From Pseudomonas fluorescens (GTDB lineage: Bacteria; Pseudomonadota; Gammaproteobacteria; Pseudomonadales; Pseudomonadaceae): 60,066 nucleotides of DNA. Below the pieces are notes generated by a model that had not been told where the DNA came from, made no database searches, and saw only the letters and a list, made by a program, of their open reading frames with translations. The stretch is taken from positions 1 to 60,066 of the forward strand of contig NZ_MSDF01000003.1 of assembly GCF_002022275.1 (NCBI RefSeq), in the 5' to 3' direction. Below are positions 16,280 to 24,959 of this stretch, piece by piece. A program made the translations under genes and the position numbers. Position 1 is the stretch's first letter. Each line of letters starts with the position of its first letter.

Positions 16280-17344
16280 TTAGGGGAAGAGCATCCGTGC
16301 GACGGCTTTATCACCGAGCAACCGCGCCGCGTTATGGCCGATGCCTGGAATGGTGTGCTGCGGGTGGCGCAGCGGGATCTGCCACTGGGTCGACAGGAAC
16401 TGCTCGTAACTGACGAAGTTCAGCTGTCGATCCAGCCGCGTGTCGCCCTGGTAGTTCGCCCCGCAGGAGGTGTCCAGCACGCGGCTGGTGGGGTTGTTGT
16501 CCTGGCCGCCGACTAGGTAGGTGATGTCGCGGGCGGCATAGCGGGCAAACACCTGGCGGCTCGACAGGTGCTGGTTCAGCAGGTACGCAGGCGCGCCTTC
16601 GATGCCGTAGCGATAGCGGCTGTAGCTGGGGCACAGAATGCTCACCACCGGTTTGAACGCGCCGCCCTGCAGGCGGTTGTCGTCGAAGTAGACGTAGCTC
16701 GACGGGCTGGCGACCACGTAGCGAATCGTCAGGCCATGGGCCTTGAGGCCGGGGTCGAGGTCATTCATCACCGCGTAACGCTGCATCAATTGCGCACCGG
16801 CCGAGTGGCTGACCATCACGATTTCCTTGAGCGCCGGGTAGCGCTGGCGGTCGGACAAATAACCGACCACGTCGTCGAGCACCTGGAACGCCGGAATGCC
16901 CTTGCGACCAAACTGCGATTCGCTGCCATGCATCCACCGGTCACGCGGCCACAGGGGCATGTCATCGCTGACACCGGAATCGGTGGGCGTGAGGAAGTTC
17001 GGCGCGATCAACAGCGTGCTCGCGCTTGGCAGATGGGCATTGCCCAGCAGCTTGCGGCCAGTGTTGAAGTACTGGCCACCGTCGCGCTGTACGCCATGCA
17101 GAATGATCACGGCACGTTCGATGGTCTGTGGCGGGTTGTAGAGGTCGGCGTTGGCGTAAACCAGAAACGGATAGGCGCTGCCGTCGTGGCCCAGGCGCAG
17201 GACCTGGCGGGCATCGGCTTCGGGTTTGTCGGCGTTTTCGCTGTGCACATCGACCTTGGCGCAACTGGTCAGTGTGCTCATCAAGGCAAGCGTCGCCACA
17301 ACGAGGGTGAAGGGTTTCATGGAGGTGGACAGGCGTATGAACAT
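16280..17344 (-). CDS. Lipoprotein alpha/beta hydrolase in the adhesin operon
   Basis: The start is set at ATG 17344 (MFIRLSTSMKPF), which gives 354 residues and a lipoprotein signal ending in the lipobox LTSC near residue 31. The mature protein has an alpha/beta-hydrolase pattern: oxyanion segment VIILHGVQRDGGQY, nucleophile motif VSHSAGAQLMQRY (S-H-S-A-G), candidate acid in VGGQDNNP, and histidine in the C-terminal GIGHNAARL. It resembles secreted esterases or depolymerase-like hydrolases. It lies 53 bases upstream of the TpsB gene on the same strand, so it is probably the first gene of a four-gene operon. Its substrate is unknown; processing of surface material is one possibility. Confidence 0.75.
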   Translation of the reverse strand: MFIRLSTSMKPFTLVVATLALMSTLTSCAKVDVHSENADKPEADARQVLRLGHDGSAYPFLVYANADLYNPPQTIERAVIILHGVQRDGGQYFNTGRKLLGNAHLPSASTLLIAPNFLTPTDSGVSDDMPLWPRDRWMHGSESQFGRKGIPAFQVLDDVVGYLSDRQRYPALKEIVMVSHSAGAQLMQRYAVMNDLDPGLKAHGLTIRYVVASPSSYVYFDDNRLQGGAFKPVVSILCPSYSRYRYGIEGAPAYLLNQHLSSRQVFARYAARDITYLVGGQDNNPTSRVLDTSCGANYQGDTRLDRQLNFVSYEQFLSTQWQIPLRHPQHTIPGIGHNAARLLGDKAVARMLFP

Positions 17345-17443
17345 GACCGGGCACTTCTCTTGTTTTTTTAAGAGCCTACCAGCGCCGTCCACCTATGAAA
17401 AATATCTAAATAACGTGGTTTGAATACTTTAAAAATATGATAC

Positions 17444-18469
17444 TTAACGTGCGCGTATACGCTCGCTGACGGCCTCCCACGCCTCGGGGTTCAGCAGGTG
17501 GGGCGGCTTCTCGCCGCGCAGGATCGCCGCAATCTGCGCCGCCGACGAGCGTGCCACATTGCGCCGGCCACCGTGGGTGACGCCTGCCGTGTGGAAGGTC
17601 GCGACCACATTGGGCAGGCTCATCAAGGGCGCGTTTTGTGGCGGCGGCTCGCAGGCCCACACGTCCAGCCCGGCGCCGCTGAGGTGGCCTTTTTTCAGGG
17701 CCTCAAACAACGCGGCTTCATCATGAATGCCGCCTCGGGCGGTGGACAAAAATACAGCGCCCGGCTTCATCGCCGCGAACTGTTCGGCGCCCATCAGGTG
17801 GCGGGTGCTGGCGTCCAAGGGGCAATGCAGCGAGACAAAATCACTGCGCTGCAGCAGCTCTGCCAGGGTCACCGGTGTGGCGCCGTGGGCCTGAATTTTT
17901 TCGCGACTCAGATGCGGGTCGTAAGCCAACACGTCCAGGCCAAAACCGTGGGCAATTCGCGCCACGCGCCCGCCGATCTCTCCCAGCCCGATCAGGCCGA
18001 GGGTGCCCCCGTGAATCTCTTCGCCCATCAGGTCTTCACGGCTGAAACCGCTGGCATGGCGCAGCTTTTGATCGGACTCGACGATGCGTTTGACCACCGC
18101 CAGCAGCAGGCCAAAGGTGTGCTCGGCCACCGAGTGCGCGTTGGCCCCCGCCTGGTTGACCACGGCAATACCGGCGCGGCTACACGCCGCCACATCCACC
18201 GTGTCGAAACCTGCGCCACCGGAGGACACACAGAGCAAATCCGGGCATTGCTCGATCAGCGCTTGATTGGCGAACCACTGCGCGGGCAACTCGTCCTTGG
18301 CGGCCGACACGTGGTAGGCGTGAGCCTTGCGCAGTGCGGCCAAGGTGCGTGCGTCATCACCCTGGCGCGGCACGACCTGCAAGGCGAGTTGCGGGTTGCT
18401 GTGGATCATCTCGTCGAACACGGGGCTGATCCAGAAATCGAGACGACAAACCTGCATGACACTGTTCAT
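17444..18469 (-). CDS. D-isomer-specific 2-hydroxyacid dehydrogenase
   Basis: The 341-residue protein has the NAD(P)-binding motif GLIGLGEIGGRVA and the catalytic triad of the family: Arg in STARGGIHDEAAL, Glu in ACEPPP, and His in TFHTAGVTHGG. It interconverts a 2-hydroxy acid and a 2-oxo acid in the cytoplasm. AGGAG lies just before the ATG, and the gene overlaps the preceding MFS gene by four bases (ATGA), so the two are translationally coupled. The carrier probably imports the hydroxy or oxo acid. Exact substrate (hydroxypyruvate, glyoxylate or sugar-acid derived) is not determinable. Confidence 0.87.
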   Translation of the reverse strand: MNSVMQVCRLDFWISPVFDEMIHSNPQLALQVVPRQGDDARTLAALRKAHAYHVSAAKDELPAQWFANQALIEQCPDLLCVSSGGAGFDTVDVAACSRAGIAVVNQAGANAHSVAEHTFGLLLAVVKRIVESDQKLRHASGFSREDLMGEEIHGGTLGLIGLGEIGGRVARIAHGFGLDVLAYDPHLSREKIQAHGATPVTLAELLQRSDFVSLHCPLDASTRHLMGAEQFAAMKPGAVFLSTARGGIHDEAALFEALKKGHLSGAGLDVWACEPPPQNAPLMSLPNVVATFHTAGVTHGGRRNVARSSAAQIAAILRGEKPPHLLNPEAWEAVSERIRAR

Positions 18470-19800
18470 ACGCGCTCCTGGGCGTTAACGGGTGTGGAAG
18501 GACGTGGCTCGATCATGGTCAGCACGATGGCGAAGGTAATCAGCGAGCTCACGCCGAGAAAACCGAACACGTAATCCCAATTGAAATGGTCCAGCAGCAG
18601 CCCGACCACGAACGGCGTGAACGCGCCGCCCAGCGAACCGCCGGTGTTGACGATGGAAGCGGCGAACGGCACGCGCGCCTTGGTCGCCAGGCCCATGGGG
18701 TAGACCAGAAATGTGGAGTAACCGATGTTCAACAGGATGCCGGCCAGCAGGAACACCGCCGACAACAACAGCGGATCGCTGGGGGCGTTGAGCAGCACAA
18801 ACATCATGATCACAGTGGCGAGGGAGCTGATCAGCATCGCCGGTTTGCGTCGGCGGTCGAACACCCGGTCCGACAGCCAGCCACCCAGCAGGTTGCCGAT
18901 GATCGCGCCAACCCAGGGCGCCGAAGCGACCATGCCCATTTTCAACACGGAATACTGTTTGACGGTGATCAGGTAGGTGGGCACCCACGTCATGATCGAA
19001 TAGGTAATGCCGACCATCAGGAAGTAGCCCATGGCGCAGGCCCATACGTTCCAAGAGGCCAGGATGCTTTTGTTGTCGCTGAGCAACGGCATTGCACGGG
19101 TGCGCATCAGCCGGTCGAACAGCGCGGGAATGCGCACCATGGGCTTGGTCGAGGCTTGGCTCTGAGTGTCGCCGCCCTGGATGTAGTGCAACTCGGTAGC
19201 CGAACAATGGCGGCTGTCGGCCGGGTCATCCTTCACCAGCCACCACCACAGCACCCCGACGAAGAACCCGGGAATGGCGAAGATAAAGAACACTTCGCGC
19301 CAGCCATACAAGTGCACGATCCAGGCACACAGCGGCGGCACAATGGCCGGTGCGACCTTGGCTGCCGACATGAATATGCCGGTGGCAAAGCCCTTCTCGC
19401 GCGCCGGGAACCAGCGGTTGATGATCGAAATGATGCCGATATTGATCGGCCCTTCCGCCGCCCCGAGCAGCGCGCGCGCCAGCTTGAGTTGCAGCACGCT
19501 GCTGGTGAAGCCGATCAACAGGGTGGCCAGGGAGGTCAGCACCAGCGAGCCGGTGAGCAGTTTGCGAATGCCGTAGCGGCCGAACAGGTAGCCGGCGGGA
19601 ATCTGCACGACGGCGTAGGTCAGGTAGAACAGGCTGGCCAGAGCGCCGATGTCGGTGTTGCTCAGGTGGTATTCCTGTTTGATGAATGGCACCACCACGC
19701 CGATGTTGGCGCGGTCGGCGCCGGCTACCATGTACGCGAGGAAAAACAGCGCCGCCACGACCCAGCGAAAGCGGCTGGCAGGTTTGGAATCAGCATTCAT
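18466..19800 (-). CDS. MFS transporter, anion:cation symporter (GudP/phthalate-like)
   Basis: This 444-residue protein has twelve predicted helices. Its ACS-family signature (ADRANIGVVVPFIKQEY in helix 1, then YLTYAVVQIPAGYLFGRYG) resembles sugar-acid and hydroxy-aromatic-acid symporters such as GudP. It is the first gene of a two-gene operon with the 2-hydroxyacid dehydrogenase (four-base overlap). It is divergent from a pair of LysR genes, one of which probably controls it. GGTGAAGAA precedes the ATG. It likely imports an organic anion that the dehydrogenase then oxidises or reduces. Confidence 0.86.
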   Translation of the reverse strand: MNADSKPASRFRWVVAALFFLAYMVAGADRANIGVVVPFIKQEYHLSNTDIGALASLFYLTYAVVQIPAGYLFGRYGIRKLLTGSLVLTSLATLLIGFTSSVLQLKLARALLGAAEGPINIGIISIINRWFPAREKGFATGIFMSAAKVAPAIVPPLCAWIVHLYGWREVFFIFAIPGFFVGVLWWWLVKDDPADSRHCSATELHYIQGGDTQSQASTKPMVRIPALFDRLMRTRAMPLLSDNKSILASWNVWACAMGYFLMVGITYSIMTWVPTYLITVKQYSVLKMGMVASAPWVGAIIGNLLGGWLSDRVFDRRRKPAMLISSLATVIMMFVLLNAPSDPLLLSAVFLLAGILLNIGYSTFLVYPMGLATKARVPFAASIVNTGGSLGGAFTPFVVGLLLDHFNWDYVFGFLGVSSLITFAIVLTMIEPRPSTPVNAQERV

Positions 19801-19954
19801 TTCTTCACCGGTTTTTCTTGGAGTTATGGTCGGTACGTCGTGAAGAAACCCTCACGCCAGTAGGCCGTGAGCGAGATAGTGCCGAGGAAATTTAAGTAGA
19901 CATAGAGATATTCCATGAACTAAAAATATTCCAAATAGTGATGAGAATAACCCT

Positions 19955-20860
19955 GTGCCCACCTTCAAACAGCTCGAAGCGTTGATCGCCGTGGTCGACC
20001 ACGGCACCTTCGACGGCGCCGCCAATCGCCTGGGTCAGGTGCAGTCGGCCATCTCGCGGCAGATCCAGGAACTAGAACACTGGCTCGGTTTTGCGCTGTT
20101 TGACCGCAGCGGCCGCGCGGCTAAACCTACGGTATTGGCGGCGCAGGTGGTGGCCCAGGCGCGGGACGTGCTATTGCAACGCGAGATCGTCAACAGCTGC
20201 CTGCTCAGCCCCGAGGTGCTCAGCCGCAAACTGCGTATCGGTATCACCGAGCTTAGCGCGCTGACCTGGCTGCCGCGCCTGATCAAGGCGATTGCCGGCG
20301 AGTACCCCAAAGTTCGCATCGAACCGGAGGTGGATCTGAGCGTGCGCCTGCATGGCTTGCTGATGGCCGGCCAGGTTGACGTCATCGTGGTGCCGGATGC
20401 GTTCAGCAGCAATGGGCTGATCAAAGTGCAGTTGGATGAAGTGCGCAACAACTGGTTCTGTGCCCCCGGTTTGCTGGACCCGCAGCAACCGCTGACGCTG
20501 GAGGATTTGACCCGGTTCACCCTGCTGGCCCAAGGCAAATCGTCGGGCTCGGGCTTGTTGATGGACAGCTGGCTCGCCGCCCATCAGGCCAGCCCCAGCG
20601 CGCATATTCCGTGCAGCAGCCTAGCGGCGCTGATCGGTTTGACCGTGTCCGGTTTGGGCGTGACCTACCTGCCCGACGCCACCGCCGCGCCTTACCTGCT
20701 CACGGGGCAACTGGTGAAACTCGACGTCGAACCGCCTCTGCCGACCACGCCGTATGTGGCCTTGGCACGCGCCGACAGCTACAGCCCGTTCCATCGGCAT
20801 GTGGTGGAATTGATGGGCATGCATTGCGACTTGCAAGAGCCTTTCGGGCGGTCGGCATGA
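19955..20860 (+). CDS. LysR-family transcriptional regulator (first of a coupled pair)
   Basis: The start is GTG 19955. The 301-residue protein has a LysR helix-turn-helix (residues ~5-60, GTFDGAANRLGQVQSAISRQ, then LEHWLGFALFDRSGRAAK) and an effector domain starting LRIGITELSALTWLPRLIK. It is divergent from the MFS/dehydrogenase operon. The intergenic gap carries direct repeats of ATATTCCA at 19908-19915 and 19926-19933, possible regulator sites. Its stop overlaps the start of a second LysR gene by four bases. It shares the RIGITEL-TW signature with the next gene and with the gene at 21961-22857. Confidence 0.87.
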   Translation: MPTFKQLEALIAVVDHGTFDGAANRLGQVQSAISRQIQELEHWLGFALFDRSGRAAKPTVLAAQVVAQARDVLLQREIVNSCLLSPEVLSRKLRIGITELSALTWLPRLIKAIAGEYPKVRIEPEVDLSVRLHGLLMAGQVDVIVVPDAFSSNGLIKVQLDEVRNNWFCAPGLLDPQQPLTLEDLTRFTLLAQGKSSGSGLLMDSWLAAHQASPSAHIPCSSLAALIGLTVSGLGVTYLPDATAAPYLLTGQLVKLDVEPPLPTTPYVALARADSYSPFHRHVVELMGMHCDLQEPFGRSA

Positions 20861-21741
20861 TCAATATCAAACAGATCGAAACCTTCTACTGGACCCTGAA
20901 ACTGGGCACCTTGCAACGCGCCGCCACGCGGTTGTTCATCACCCAATCAGCCGCGACCAAACGCCTGCAAGAGCTGGAAAAACAAGCCTGCCTGCCGCTG
21001 TTCGAAGCCGGCAGCCACAAGGCGCAACTGAGTGCCAAGGGCGCTGAGCTGCTGGAGGCCAGCGAAGGCCTGATCCGCAGCCTGGCAGCGCTGGAAACCA
21101 TGCGCGACGCCAGCCGCCAGGCCCTGCGCACGGTGCGCATGGGCGTGACCGAACTGGTGACCATCACTTGGTTTACCGACTTTGTCGCGCGCAGCAAAAC
21201 CGCATTGCCGGACATCGAATTGCACCCAGATGTAGACCTCTCTGCGCGCCTGCAACGCAAACTGCTGGATGGTGACCTAGACCTGATTGTGATCCCGCAG
21301 GACTACGTCACCGCGGCCATGGCGTCGATCCCCCTGCAGTCCGTGGCGTTCACCTGGCTGGCGCCACCCGGGCTGTTTCCTTTGGGGACCACGCTGTCCC
21401 TCAAGCAACTGGCGCTGTGGCCGATCATCGTGCAAGGCCCGGACTCGGGCATCACCCAACGCTGCGAGCAGCTGTTTGCCGAGCAGGGCATTGAGTTCAA
21501 CCACGTGTATGGCAGTAATAGCCTGTTTGCGTTGTTGGCGCTGATTCGTGCGGGAGTGGGCATCAGTTGCCTGCCCAGAGGGTTGTTTGTGGGGGAGATT
21601 GAGCGCGGTGAGTTTCAGGAGGTGACGCTTGAGGTGCCGCCGGCGCCGGTGAATTACCAATTGGCGTTTCTCAAACATGGGCGTACGGAGTTGATTGAAA
21701 CGCTGGCGGGGTTGGCCAGGTTATCGGCGATGAACGGTTAG
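20857..21741 (+). CDS. LysR-family transcriptional regulator (second of a coupled pair)
   Basis: The start is ATG 20857, which overlaps the upstream stop (ATGA) and gives 294 residues. The helix-turn-helix region is FYWTLKLGTLQRAATRLF followed by ITQSAATKRLQELE and LPLFEAGSHKAQLSAKG. The effector domain begins VRMGVTELVTITWFTDF. Two LysR proteins encoded in one overlapping unit are made together and could form heteromers or respond to related ligands; that is inference. The gene ends just before a REP cluster. Confidence 0.87.
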   Translation: MINIKQIETFYWTLKLGTLQRAATRLFITQSAATKRLQELEKQACLPLFEAGSHKAQLSAKGAELLEASEGLIRSLAALETMRDASRQALRTVRMGVTELVTITWFTDFVARSKTALPDIELHPDVDLSARLQRKLLDGDLDLIVIPQDYVTAAMASIPLQSVAFTWLAPPGLFPLGTTLSLKQLALWPIIVQGPDSGITQRCEQLFAEQGIEFNHVYGSNSLFALLALIRAGVGISCLPRGLFVGEIERGEFQEVTLEVPPAPVNYQLAFLKHGRTELIETLAGLARLSAMNG

Positions 21742-21744
21742 ATT

Positions 21745-21955
21745 TGTGGCGAGTGGGCTTGTTGTGCCAATGCAGACTTCTTGTGGCGGGCGGGCTTTTT
21801 GTGGCGAGCGGGCTTGCCCGCGTTGGGCTGCGAAGCGGCCCCTATAACGGACACCGCAAACTCTCAGAAAGAATGCGGTGCATTCGCTGGGGCCGCTTCG
21901 CGCCCCAACGCGGGCAAGCCCGCTCGCCACAAAAAGCCCGCTTGCCACAATGAGC
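21745..21955. repeat. REP cluster (inverted pair plus half units)
   Basis: An inverted pair spans about 21800-21931. The left arm starts TGTGGCGAGCGGGCTTGCCC and the right arm ends with its reverse complement. Extra partial copies of TGTGGCGAG or GCTTGCCACA flank it on both sides. This is the Pseudomonas REP/BIME (REPIN) type, placed between convergent genes. The central arms also share GGGGC(C)GCTTCG segments. Confidence 0.85.
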
Positions 21956-21960
21956 AGACA

Positions 21961-22857
21961 TCAAAGCAACAACTTCGAATAATCACAGCATTCCTGCGCC
22001 AACTGCGCCACATCCTGGTTCAACCCGAACTGCCGGTCCACCCGGTGCAGCGCCACGTACTGGATGCTCGGCAGTTCCGGCTGGGTCACCAGCGCGCGCA
22101 GGGTGCCCTGCTCGATCAAATGCGACAGGCACGCCTTGGGCAGGTAACTCACACCAATCCCCGACAACGCCAACCCCACCTGCACCAAAAGGTTATGGCT
22201 GGTCAGCGTGCGCGGCATCTGCACATTGTGCGCGGCCAGCCAGCGCTCGTAGATCAGCCCGGTGCCCGACTGCGCGCCCTGGGTGAGCACGGTATAACTG
22301 GCCAGGGTTTCCAGGCTGATCGGGTCAGCGTCCGGGATCAGGCCGGGGGAGCACATCCAGGCGTTTTCCACGCACTGCAGCGGCGTGCTGTGAAAGCGCG
22401 GGTCGCTGTAGACGTCGGGCACGATCACCAGGTCGAGCTGGTCGCTTTCCAGCTTGCGGAACAGCTCGCTGCTGAGCTCCACCGACGGTTCGATCTGCAC
22501 TTTGGGGTACGCCTGGCGCAGCGCTTCCACCAGCGCTGGCAGCCAGGTCAGCGCAGTGAGTTCGGTGACGCCCAGGCGAAACCTGCGCACCAGCACTTCC
22601 CGCGCGCTCACCCGTTCGAGCAACTGATCACGACTCTTGAGCAAGTCCTTGGCGTAATCGAGCAGCTCGCCGCCCTTTTCGGTCAGCCGCGCATTGCGTT
22701 TGCTGCGGTCGAAAATCTCGACGTCGAAGGTCTCTTCCAGCTCCTGGATACGCTTGGAGATGGCCGACTGAGACATGTGCAGCTTGTTTGCCGCCGCCTC
22801 AAAACTGCCGAGTTCAGCGATCCAGTACAACGCGTCGATTTGCTTGAACGTAATCAT
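21961..22857 (-). CDS. LysR-family transcriptional regulator
   Basis: The start is set at ATG 22857 (MITFKQIDAL), which gives 298 residues. The helix-turn-helix reads SFEAAANKLHMSQSAISKRI, then LEETFDVEIFDRSKRNARLT. The effector domain begins FRLGVTELTALTWLPALVE, clearly related to the two LysR proteins encoded just upstream. It is divergent from the RraA-like/aminotransferase/symporter operon across a 122-base gap and most likely activates it. AT-rich sequence with GCGAT...ATATCGC symmetry lies in the gap. Confidence 0.88.
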   Translation of the reverse strand: MITFKQIDALYWIAELGSFEAAANKLHMSQSAISKRIQELEETFDVEIFDRSKRNARLTEKGGELLDYAKDLLKSRDQLLERVSAREVLVRRFRLGVTELTALTWLPALVEALRQAYPKVQIEPSVELSSELFRKLESDQLDLVIVPDVYSDPRFHSTPLQCVENAWMCSPGLIPDADPISLETLASYTVLTQGAQSGTGLIYERWLAAHNVQMPRTLTSHNLLVQVGLALSGIGVSYLPKACLSHLIEQGTLRALVTQPELPSIQYVALHRVDRQFGLNQDVAQLAQECCDYSKLLL

Positions 22858-22979
22858 GGCAGCCAAATCATGAGAAAAAGCGATGCTATCACATCATAAA
22901 ATATCGCTAAAACTGTCCGTTCATCACTCCTAAGATCCGGCCATAGCCCATCGCTATCCAACGATTCTGGAGATTTGCC

Positions 22980-23645
22980 ATGTCCTTGCCCGGTTCACGC
23001 ATCCTTCCCAACGCGCCCATGGCCCCGGCCGAGCTGGTCGAGGCGTTTGCCCATGTGGTCACGCCGCACATCAGCGACAACCTCGGCCGCCACATCGGCG
23101 CCCGTGGTCTGACGCGTTACAACCGCAGCGGCAAATTGGTGGGCACGGCGATTACGGTCAAGACCCGTCCCGGCGACAACCTGCTGATCTACAAAGCCAT
23201 GAGCATGATGCAACCCGGCCACGTGCTGGTGGTGGACGGCCAGGGCGACACCAACAACGCGGTGATCGGCGAGTTGGTCAAGCTGTACGCCCAGCAACGC
23301 GGTTGCGTGGGGTTTGTGATTGATGGCGCGATTCGTGATGTCGCCAGCTTCGACGACACGCCGTGCTACGCCCGCGCCGTGGTGCACACCGGCCCCTACA
23401 AAACCGGTCCCGGCGAAGTCAACGTGCCGGTGTCCATCGGCGGCATGCTGATCAACCCGGGTGATCTGCTGGTAGGCGATGAAGACGGCCTGGTCGCCTT
23501 TTCCCAGGCCGACGCCGCCGAAGTCCTGCGCCGCGCCGGGTTACATGCCGAGCACGAAGAAGCGGTGAAAGCCGAAATCGCCACCGGCAACCTGCGCCAG
23601 AGCTGGATCGACAAAGTGCTGCAAAACGCCGGCCTGGCGGACTGA
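22980..23645 (+). CDS. RraA-like aldolase family protein (HMG/CHA aldolase-like)
   Basis: The 221-residue protein belongs to the RraA/4-hydroxy-4-methyl-2-oxoglutarate (HMG) aldolase fold. The active-site signature DGAIRD around residues 118-123 keeps the arginine and aspartate that bind the metal and pyruvyl group in true class II aldolases. VDGQGDTNNAVIGEL and GPGEVNVPVSIGGM.I.PGDL also match the family. E. coli RraA itself only inhibits RNase E, but the catabolic context here favours an aldolase or decarboxylase that releases pyruvate. It is the first gene of an operon with a PLP aminotransferase (11-base gap) and a dicarboxylate symporter. Confidence 0.83.
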   Translation: MSLPGSRILPNAPMAPAELVEAFAHVVTPHISDNLGRHIGARGLTRYNRSGKLVGTAITVKTRPGDNLLIYKAMSMMQPGHVLVVDGQGDTNNAVIGELVKLYAQQRGCVGFVIDGAIRDVASFDDTPCYARAVVHTGPYKTGPGEVNVPVSIGGMLINPGDLLVGDEDGLVAFSQADAAEVLRRAGLHAEHEEAVKAEIATGNLRQSWIDKVLQNAGLAD

Positions 23646-23656
23646 AGGGAATCACC

Positions 23657-24865
23657 ATGAGCACTGCATTTTTATCCGACCGGGTGCTGGGCATTGCGCC
23701 CTCTCCCAGCGTCGCCGCCAACGCCTTGGTGACAGCATTGCGCGCCGAGGGCCGCGACATCGTCAACTTCACCGTGGGCGAGCCGGACTTCGACACACCG
23801 GCGCATATCGTCCAGGCGGCCACACTTGCGCTGCACAGCGGCGACACCCATTACACGGCCACCACCGGCACCCTCGCGTTGCGCCAGGCGATCTGCCTCA
23901 AGCTGCAACGCGACAATGGCCTGGCGTATGGCCTGGACGAAGTGATCGCCGGCTGCGGCGGCAAACACATCATCTATCACGCGCTGGCGGCCACGCTCAA
24001 TCGCGGCGATGAAGTCATCGTGCACACGCCGTATTGGGTGTCTTACCCGGACATTGCGCGGCTCAATGACGCCACGCCGGTGATCATTCCGGGCGACGAA
24101 AGCCTGGGCTTCAAGCTGACCGCGCAAGCGCTGGAACAGGCGATCAGCCCACGCACCAAGTGGGTGATCCTCAACAGCCCGAACAACCCCAGCGGCGCGG
24201 TGTACAACGACTCCGAGCTGTTGGCGCTGGCCGAGGTGTTGCGCCGCCATCCCCAGGTGCTGGTGATGGCCGACGAAATCTACGAGCACTTCGTGTATGG
24301 CGATGCCCGGCATCTACCGCTGACGCGTTTGGCGCCCGACCTTAAACAACGCACGCTGATCGTCAACGGCGCGTCGAAAGGCTACGCGATGACTGGCTGG
24401 CGCCTGGGTTTTGGTGCCGGGCCCGCATGGCTGATCAGCGCCATCGCGAAGCTGCTGTCGCAAACCACCACCTGCCCCAGCTCCCTGAGCCAGGCGGCCG
24501 CCGTGGCCGCGTTTGCCGGCGACCAGACGCCCATCGCCGACATGCGCGAGGAATACCGCCAGCGCCGCGCGCTGATGTTGACGTTGCTGGCGGGCATTCC
24601 CGACGTGCGCGTGACCCCGCCGGATGGCGCGTTTTATGTGTTCGCCAATGTCAGTCGGCTGATGGGCAAACTCACTCCTCAAGGTGATCGCCTGGAGACT
24701 GACACCCAACTGGTCGACTACCTGCTGCGCGACTACGGCCTGGCCACGGTCAGCGGCGCGGCGTACGGCATGTCGCCGTATGTGCGTTTGTCCTTCGCAA
24801 GTTCCCGGGCCGTGATCGAAGAAGGCTGCCGTCGCCTCAAAGACGCCTGTCACGACCTGCGCTGA
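23657..24865 (+). CDS. Class I/II PLP-dependent aminotransferase
   Basis: The 402-residue fold-type I enzyme shows family landmarks in order: NFTVGEPDFDTPAHI near residue 35, ILNSPNNPSGAVY near 173, ADEIYEHFVYG, the PLP-binding lysine in NGASKGYAMTGWRLG (~240), and YVRLSFASS near the C-terminus. It resembles AspB-type aspartate/prephenate aminotransferases. It lies between an RraA-like aldolase gene and an acidic-substrate symporter gene. It probably converts an imported amino acid into the 2-oxo acid that the aldolase cleaves. The precise substrate is inferred, not shown. Confidence 0.88.
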   Translation: MSTAFLSDRVLGIAPSPSVAANALVTALRAEGRDIVNFTVGEPDFDTPAHIVQAATLALHSGDTHYTATTGTLALRQAICLKLQRDNGLAYGLDEVIAGCGGKHIIYHALAATLNRGDEVIVHTPYWVSYPDIARLNDATPVIIPGDESLGFKLTAQALEQAISPRTKWVILNSPNNPSGAVYNDSELLALAEVLRRHPQVLVMADEIYEHFVYGDARHLPLTRLAPDLKQRTLIVNGASKGYAMTGWRLGFGAGPAWLISAIAKLLSQTTTCPSSLSQAAAVAAFAGDQTPIADMREEYRQRRALMLTLLAGIPDVRVTPPDGAFYVFANVSRLMGKLTPQGDRLETDTQLVDYLLRDYGLATVSGAAYGMSPYVRLSFASSRAVIEEGCRRLKDACHDLR

Positions 24866-24959
24866 ACACCCCAGCTGTACCCGGCGGCCAACGGACGGCC
24901 GCCTTTTGACTGCCTAGAACAACAACTTAAAAATCATTGATCTCAAATGAGGCATTCCC

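Noticed and set aside
21745..21955. CRISPR array
   Set aside because: The repeated units are inverted REP halves, not direct repeats with regular unique spacers, and no cas genes are present.
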